Origin: Mesorhizobium sp. NZP2298
GTDB lineage: Bacteria > Pseudomonadota > Alphaproteobacteria > Rhizobiales > Rhizobiaceae
DNA length: 64,000 nt
Direction: 5' to 3'
Assembly (NCBI RefSeq): GCF_013170825.1
Contig: NZ_CP033365.1
Location: 5,964,001 to 6,028,000, forward strand
The translations under genes were made by a program, and so were the position numbers. Below are positions 60,201-64,000 of this stretch, piece by piece (position 1 is the first letter of the stretch; the number at the start of each line of letters is the position of its first letter). Below the pieces are notes generated by a model, which did not search any database, was not told the DNA's origin, and saw only the letters and a list, made by a program, of their open reading frames with translations.

Positions 60201-63200
60201 AAGCCAGACACCGCCGTCGGGAAGGTCGCGATCCCGTTGTGAACATCTGCTTTTTCACCTCGGTAGTTGTCATTGCTTTCAAGCGCGGCGAAGGTTCTGG
60301 CATCCTTGGCGGCGGTAATGAGCTTCGCGGTGGTGATGACAAGATGGTCAAGCGTGGTCCATTGCGATTGCGCTCCCGCCTGTCCCAGCGCATGAGCGGC
60401 TACGACAAGCAACCGCACCGGTTGGCTGACTGTGGCAACGCCTTTGATCGATGCCAGACAATCGCCGTCGATCCGGTGCTGATTGAGAACGAAGACCACC
60501 TCATGCTCGAGCCTCGAACCATCGCTTGCCGCGATATGAAGCTCGCGGCTTCGAACAGTCTGATCGGCGTAATCGGGCCTCAGCCAGGTATCAGGAATGC
60601 TTTTTCCGGTGGCATCCTGAAACTGGGACCGAACCGGCCACTGGATCGGACTCTTGACGCGTTTTGCCCAACTGATGTGGAGGCTGTGATCGCGCTGACC
60701 GTCCGCCGAGGCAAGCAGCGCATGCTCCATCTCGCTTTCGGGCTGCTTTGCGTCGACGGCGCGGACCTCCATCCAGGCCGATGCCATATCGAAGCTGGAG
60801 ATCCTGGAGGCGACAGCTCCAGCCACAACTGGTGCTGCAGCAGTCAAGACCGCGGACAAGGTCAGGCCGTTCGCCTGGAATCCAAAGGGTGCCATCGCAG
60901 CCTTGCTTTCAGCTCTGTCCAGGCGCCACGAAAGCACTCCTGCCTGATGGTCGACGTTGATAGCCAGGTCATTGACGGGGATTGGCAGACCAAGCCAGGT
61001 CAGCCTGCCCTTTTCCAACGTGACAAGGCATTCATCGGCCAGGGTTTTGCCGCCAGGTTGAGGATAGACCCTGACCTCTCCCTCAATGGTCAAGGTGCGG
61101 GATTTTCCGTCTATCGATACGGACGCGCTCCGCGGATAGAACACGACACAGGTTGCCCCTTTCGACAGCGGCGCCGACGGCATTTCAACCGGCAGTTCGA
61201 CCGTAAAGCCGTGAGGCGTTGGCACAACAACGGTATCGGTCATGGCAAAGTCAGTGCCGAACAGCCGGAAGGTGAAGTCGGCGGTTGGTTTGTCGTTCGC
61301 GACGTTGACGCTTACGATGGTCTGAACGTCGTCCACCGACTTGAAAAATGCTCGGCCAGTATTGCCAAGCGAGGTCTGGAATGTGACCGTCGGCTTTGTC
61401 CTGTCAGAGAAGGTGAACGTGTCGCCTGCAGTTGAGACTCCGGTCCCGGCCCATGCGTAGGACCAGTGTCCATCGGCCAATGTCAGCGTTAGCGTAAAGA
61501 GATCGCGCCGAGCGTAGACCTCGTCCTGGCCGAACGGGCCGTCAGCCTTGGGATCGGCATCGACGCTATCCGGATCGAAACGCAGGCCGCCGAGGATGGC
61601 AATCACCGTTGGCTTACCTGACTTGTCGAATATGGCTTTGCGCAGGCGCAAGGGCTTGAACGTGAACGGCCCCCAGCGGATGTCATATGGTTTCGGCCCG
61701 CCGTCCTTCCTGATTTCAAAGAAGCGCCATTCGTAAAGCGAATAAGGAAAATGGTCCGCATTGAAGGCCTGGCCGTCCGTGCCGCAGGCGCTTTCGATCG
61801 ACAGTTTGTTCTCGCCGTCGAAGACCATGTTGTCCAGCGGCAGGTCACGGACGAAAAAGCCGAGCTTGGCCGCGAATGACCAGACCTGTTTGTCATCGAC
61901 AGCCTCGATGACCGCCACTTCTGAGCTGGTCAGCAGACTGATGGACTTTTCATCCTTCGCGGCATCCGCGAGATAGGCCGCGCCGCGGATGCCTTTCTGA
62001 AGCTGTGATGATAAGCCAAAGCCGCGCGAGTCCCAAAGCCTCTCTGGGGCATTCATACTGGCTGAATGCTTGAACAGGTTGGCCGCGTATCCCTCCACCT
62101 GGATCGCGCCATCGCCGACCTTGATTTCCCCTCCGTCGAAATAGAAAGGCACTGCCTTTTCTCCGCCCAGCCCCTCGGCCGCGCGATCCTTCGAGTATCT
62201 GACCTTTTCGAGGAGATACTCGCCCCAACCGTCCATGGCTTCTGGATGAACCTCCACCTTGACCGACCACTCGTAAGGCGCAACAAGACCGCCAACCGCC
62301 TGGTTGACATTCTTGCCGACATCAAGCCAGTCGGTGACCTCGGCGTCCTGGGTTCGGGTCAGCGCCATCCGATTGCGACTTGCCTGCCAGCTGTCGGCCA
62401 GTTGCCCCGGTTGCAAGGCGGTCGGAAGAGCCGGTGGCTTCGTTGTCGTTACGGGCGGCGAGGCCGCCGAGAGTTTTGGCGGATCCGACCAGGCGAACAG
62501 TTCGTCGAGAACCGGCAGGTCGAACCGTAGAATCGCCTTGTCGATCGCGTAGTCGGCGCTTGACCGGAACTCGGTCCCCGACAGCGTGACAAGAACAAGA
62601 CGATCGTCGTCCGTTTCGGTCCCGCCATCTTCAGGCTTGGCCAGGAACCGGAACCATTTAGTGTTTGCGGCGGTGAGCTTGGGGAGATACTCGCTTCCTG
62701 GATTGGACGAAAGCTGGAAAGTGGGATTGGCACGGGGAAGTATCCGTCGCGGCAAGAGGCCACGCGAAACGGACGGGTCAGGCGCAGACGGCAAGCTGCG
62801 GGTCAATGCGAAGTTCGAAATATAGGCGCTGTCGGCTGGCGGCAGCCACGAAAGCGCGGCGTACTCTCCATCAGTCGGAACGGGCACGCCCGTGATCCGC
62901 GCAGAGAATACGCCTGTGTCATGGTTCCAATCGAAATCTCCCCTGATGCATGGATCGGCGGGCTCGGCGCCAAACCACAAAGGCAGATCGCGGGTTGAAG
63001 CCGGACCGCCGCGAAGCGTCGGCAATGCTTCGCGGGCATTGGGGCTGCTCTCGGAAACATAAATCATGCCCAGGAGCTGGCCTTTCGGCGTTCCTGCCCG
63101 AAGCTTGATCAGACTGGGCGTGGACGTTCCTGCAGCAGACCAGCCGATCTTGAGTTCGATTGCACTGGCGTCGTCTATGACAACTCCACGATTGGAGTTT

Positions 63201-64000
63201 TCGTGGGAGACAAAAATGCGTCCACTCATGGCGGAATCAGGTGCGGCGGCATCGTTCGCAACGGCGCGGAGTGTATGCTGAAGCGACCCTGGCGACGCGA
63301 TCTGCAGCCAACCTTCCTGTACCGGCAGGAAGACATAAGGCACCTCATCTGTCCCCTGGCCGATCGCCCCGCCTTCCTGATAGATGGGCAGCAGCCTTTC
63401 GACGACCGGCCTGAGGGGCGCCGAGAAGCCACAATTCTTGATGTCTGCAAGTGCAGCGGTCCAGCCGGCCTCGTAGTCGTTGTCGAAGGTAATCTCGACG
63501 TCGCCCGGACTTGGCTCCTGTTTCATCGCAATCACGCCCGCGCTTATCGTGAGTTCCACCGTTGGCTTGGCCATGCGCACCCAGGTCACGGTTTTGGCGA
63601 AGATCGTGGCGAGACCTCGCTCATCGCTGCTGATGCCCTCCGTCCTGATGCGCACGTCAATGGCGGATGCGTCGATCCGCATCTCGAAGTCCTGGTCATT
63701 CTTCACCAGGGTCAGAGCCTTGTCGCCCTGCTTCAGACGCCATGAGAGTGGAGGCACCACGGGCCGTTTGTCGTAGCGGATGGCCACAGGCGCCGAGGCC
63801 GAGCTAAGTTCGGCCAGCGCCAGAGCGATGCGCCCCTCGGTCTTGTCGATGTTCTCCTGTTTGTCTGCGGCCACCAGGCGCAGCAGGTATTGCGGTTCCA
63901 GGCCGCGGGCGTCGCATTCGAGCCTGAAGGTTCCCTGGATCAGATCGGTCGAGTTCCCGCCGAAGTCGCGCGTCGGATCCGGTAGCGAACCCTTAAATTC
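57263..64000 (-). CDS. Giant protein of unknown function (>2245 residues), 5' end outside window
   Basis: One uninterrupted minus-strand frame runs from the window edge to a stop at 57263. An in-frame GTG occurs at 63874, but coding continues to 64000 with normal composition, so the start lies beyond. The visible 2245 residues have no transmembrane helix and no obvious catalytic motif. They are rich in beta-strand-like alternating segments, Asp/Gly turns and Pro-containing loops, suggesting a large multi-domain beta protein. Loosely similar strand-rich sections recur, but no exact repeat was seen. GC content and codon bias match the host genome. It could be a surface or injection-apparatus component or a large cytoplasmic structural protein; none of these can be shown. 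Confidence 0.8.
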   Translation of the reverse strand, partial: EFKGSLPDPTRDFGGNSTDLIQGTFRLECDARGLEPQYLLRLVAADKQENIDKTEGRIALALAELSSASAPVAIRYDKRPVVPPLSWRLKQGDKALTLVKNDQDFEMRIDASAIDVRIRTEGISSDERGLATIFAKTVTWVRMAKPTVELTISAGVIAMKQEPSPGDVEITFDNDYEAGWTAALADIKNCGFSAPLRPVVERLLPIYQEGGAIGQGTDEVPYVFLPVQEGWLQIASPGSLQHTLRAVANDAAAPDSAMSGRIFVSHENSNRGVVIDDASAIELKIGWSAAGTSTPSLIKLRAGTPKGQLLGMIYVSESSPNAREALPTLRGGPASTRDLPLWFGAEPADPCIRGDFDWNHDTGVFSARITGVPVPTDGEYAALSWLPPADSAYISNFALTRSLPSAPDPSVSRGLLPRRILPRANPTFQLSSNPGSEYLPKLTAANTKWFRFLAKPEDGGTETDDDRLVLVTLSGTEFRSSADYAIDKAILRFDLPVLDELFAWSDPPKLSAASPPVTTTKPPALPTALQPGQLADSWQASRNRMALTRTQDAEVTDWLDVGKNVNQAVGGLVAPYEWSVKVEVHPEAMDGWGEYLLEKVRYSKDRAAEGLGGEKAVPFYFDGGEIKVGDGAIQVEGYAANLFKHSASMNAPERLWDSRGFGLSSQLQKGIRGAAYLADAAKDEKSISLLTSSEVAVIEAVDDKQVWSFAAKLGFFVRDLPLDNMVFDGENKLSIESACGTDGQAFNADHFPYSLYEWRFFEIRKDGGPKPYDIRWGPFTFKPLRLRKAIFDKSGKPTVIAILGGLRFDPDSVDADPKADGPFGQDEVYARRDLFTLTLTLADGHWSYAWAGTGVSTAGDTFTFSDRTKPTVTFQTSLGNTGRAFFKSVDDVQTIVSVNVANDKPTADFTFRLFGTDFAMTDTVVVPTPHGFTVELPVEMPSAPLSKGATCVVFYPRSASVSIDGKSRTLTIEGEVRVYPQPGGKTLADECLVTLEKGRLTWLGLPIPVNDLAINVDHQAGVLSWRLDRAESKAAMAPFGFQANGLTLSAVLTAAAPVVAGAVASRISSFDMASAWMEVRAVDAKQPESEMEHALLASADGQRDHSLHISWAKRVKSPIQWPVRSQFQDATGKSIPDTWLRPDYADQTVRSRELHIAASDGSRLEHEVVFVLNQHRIDGDCLASIKGVATVSQPVRLLVVAAHALGQAGAQSQWTTLDHLVITTAKLITAAKDARTFAALESNDNYRGEKADVHNGIATFPTAVSGFFDDFLIEQWWSKGDDAPLFIGGAVAQFPDNNAQTYSAVVPWADLSLAKSPIGEKPLNTKAGVWQVASADLWPATPQKTTGPIANVTIGSLAEGAAIDAAFVAGPLTSDGSDSDPRAREVIPVEQAYFEKRKSNAGVPLEPADLEAAPFFLRAMVAIAARRDLDKVGAYLMAVDWKASTLQGGRFLATGSVISRPATPAVRVIIRSDTTGMSADPQAAVFADLIVLSRGRATRLDRYRRVLAGGGDDLSDKVMRDELVEAALNVDANALMAIRMTSAPGDLPGVALRRVSRPLAGLVKGAALTPAESDVSPSAALGWPTGQGTQWLAQLGPALGDEVPLLGHDSGFAGRFQMFGWPAFAPASSDAIPISMEQPSVDPAGLYLTFANQIAYDRGAAAKFGFDGPAARHLLPSVARRRAPLSKATEAVLETVLHTLAPQKADATVAIKADGKPQHKQAAAILPPVIERGTIGRRPGVIDVSVASLTVPADEAAFDEGQVQFGRPANSGPVVAHQLRNPRSPVLPADLMPPDKDGKPAILAEIERITFGLRRRTYVSLADFDEKAGRLALFHAQDGLADAARFEYSSPDARRHDRALFTLKGGATISASWNGLAQIAIEVASRMEGAGVEQKLTASGRIEIGSLSFPVQLSIDANGPFASSLDLRLATSIFYVQPQDGLGDVQMALREANADTHLRLVVDLKTKEDGGGGGPPGDLPDGPRRQILLPLQLDPGARRVLPVWSKTVLFGDPSYDRQLASPTASDAVGGAGSFMLAADRVAYDLGSTLYFAGGLTATDDGEFVKDKGKYEIGFSRLPPRTLGGDQPPPEPLVLQGIAPDNYGRYSLSNATVFEVALANLVSPSLAEGSLPGRRCPLAPGDRLQLVAGKAMIQVDIVAEPVIGPPPSVFSVVETSKHVARVRVHAAAPLPQKIEFPGLLRDLALGHVRRRALFVWSYALAGAETKDARIDLLKFDRSGGAQISDS

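Noticed and set aside
60176..61435. 419-codon open frame on the plus strand inside the giant gene
   Set aside because: Antisense shadow of a GC-rich coding region; no start signal and no recognisable motif.

Overview
The window looks like chromosomal or large-replicon DNA from an alphaproteobacterium of the Rhizobiales (Mesorhizobium-like). This rests on high GC with GC-rich third codon positions, four CUT2 (ribose/fructose-type) ABC uptake systems in 64 kb, and many LysR/GntR-controlled catabolic operons. No rRNA, tRNA, CRISPR array or intact insertion sequence was seen.

Layout. (1) 1-9.9 kb, + strand: a cut-off M20 peptidase, a FrcABC-like ABC transporter, HyuA/HyuB (hydantoinase/oxoprolinase), a flavin amine oxidase and a cupin protein. 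This is probably an uptake and hydrolysis operon for cyclic amides or N-acylated amino compounds. (2) 10.5-19.2 kb: a CUT2 transporter with a DJ-1/PfpI protein and a GntR regulator on the minus strand. Divergent from it are an iron alcohol dehydrogenase, a succinate-semialdehyde-type dehydrogenase and an alpha/beta hydrolase, an arrangement like gamma-hydroxybutyrate ester catabolism. (3) 19.6-21.1 kb: a second GabD-like dehydrogenase. (4) 21.7-35.6 kb, minus strand: an eleven-gene operon and the most unusual part of the window. In transcription order it encodes a solute-binding protein, a two-domain ATPase fused in frame to a PEBP/YbhB domain, an SCP2-like protein, an alpha/beta hydrolase, two enlarged permeases, a proteorhodopsin-like seven-helix protein WITHOUT the retinal-binding lysine, a flotillin-like scaffold, a 4-helix membrane protein, a sodium:solute symporter and a LysR regulator. 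(5) 36.5-48.7 kb, minus strand: LysR, SMP-30 lactonase, two aldehyde dehydrogenases, a carboxymuconolactone-decarboxylase-like protein, a GMC oxidoreductase with its small partner, and a fourth CUT2 transporter: sugar or polyol uptake and oxidation. (6) 49.0-54.5 kb, + strand, divergent from (5): EtfB, EtfA, a DgcB-like membrane Fe-S oxidoreductase, a 3-hydroxyisobutyrate-dehydrogenase-like enzyme and a metallo-beta-lactamase-fold hydrolase. (7) 55.6-64 kb: two small membrane-anchored proteins of unknown function and a giant protein (more than 2245 residues) cut by the window end.

Two patterns cross the modules. Each of the four solute-binding-protein genes is followed, 14-20 nt after its stop codon, by a strong GC-rich stem-loop, consistent with 3'-end protection of the abundant binding-protein mRNA. 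The junctions between modules at about 9.9-10.5, 21.1-21.6, 35.9-36.4 and 54.6-54.8 kb contain broken ends of unrelated genes (SDR, RND/HlyD adaptor, RraA-like, MmgE/PrpD, LysR, sensor kinase, DAO-family oxidase, thiolase), suggesting that the modules were assembled by repeated recombination.

The candidate for an undescribed system is module 4. Several of its parts belong to families that handle lipids or other hydrophobic ligands (PEBP, SCP2-like, flotillin, and a rhodopsin fold with an empty Schiff-base site), and they sit in one transcription unit with an ABC importer and a sodium symporter. A role in sensing or taking up a hydrophobic ligand is inference.
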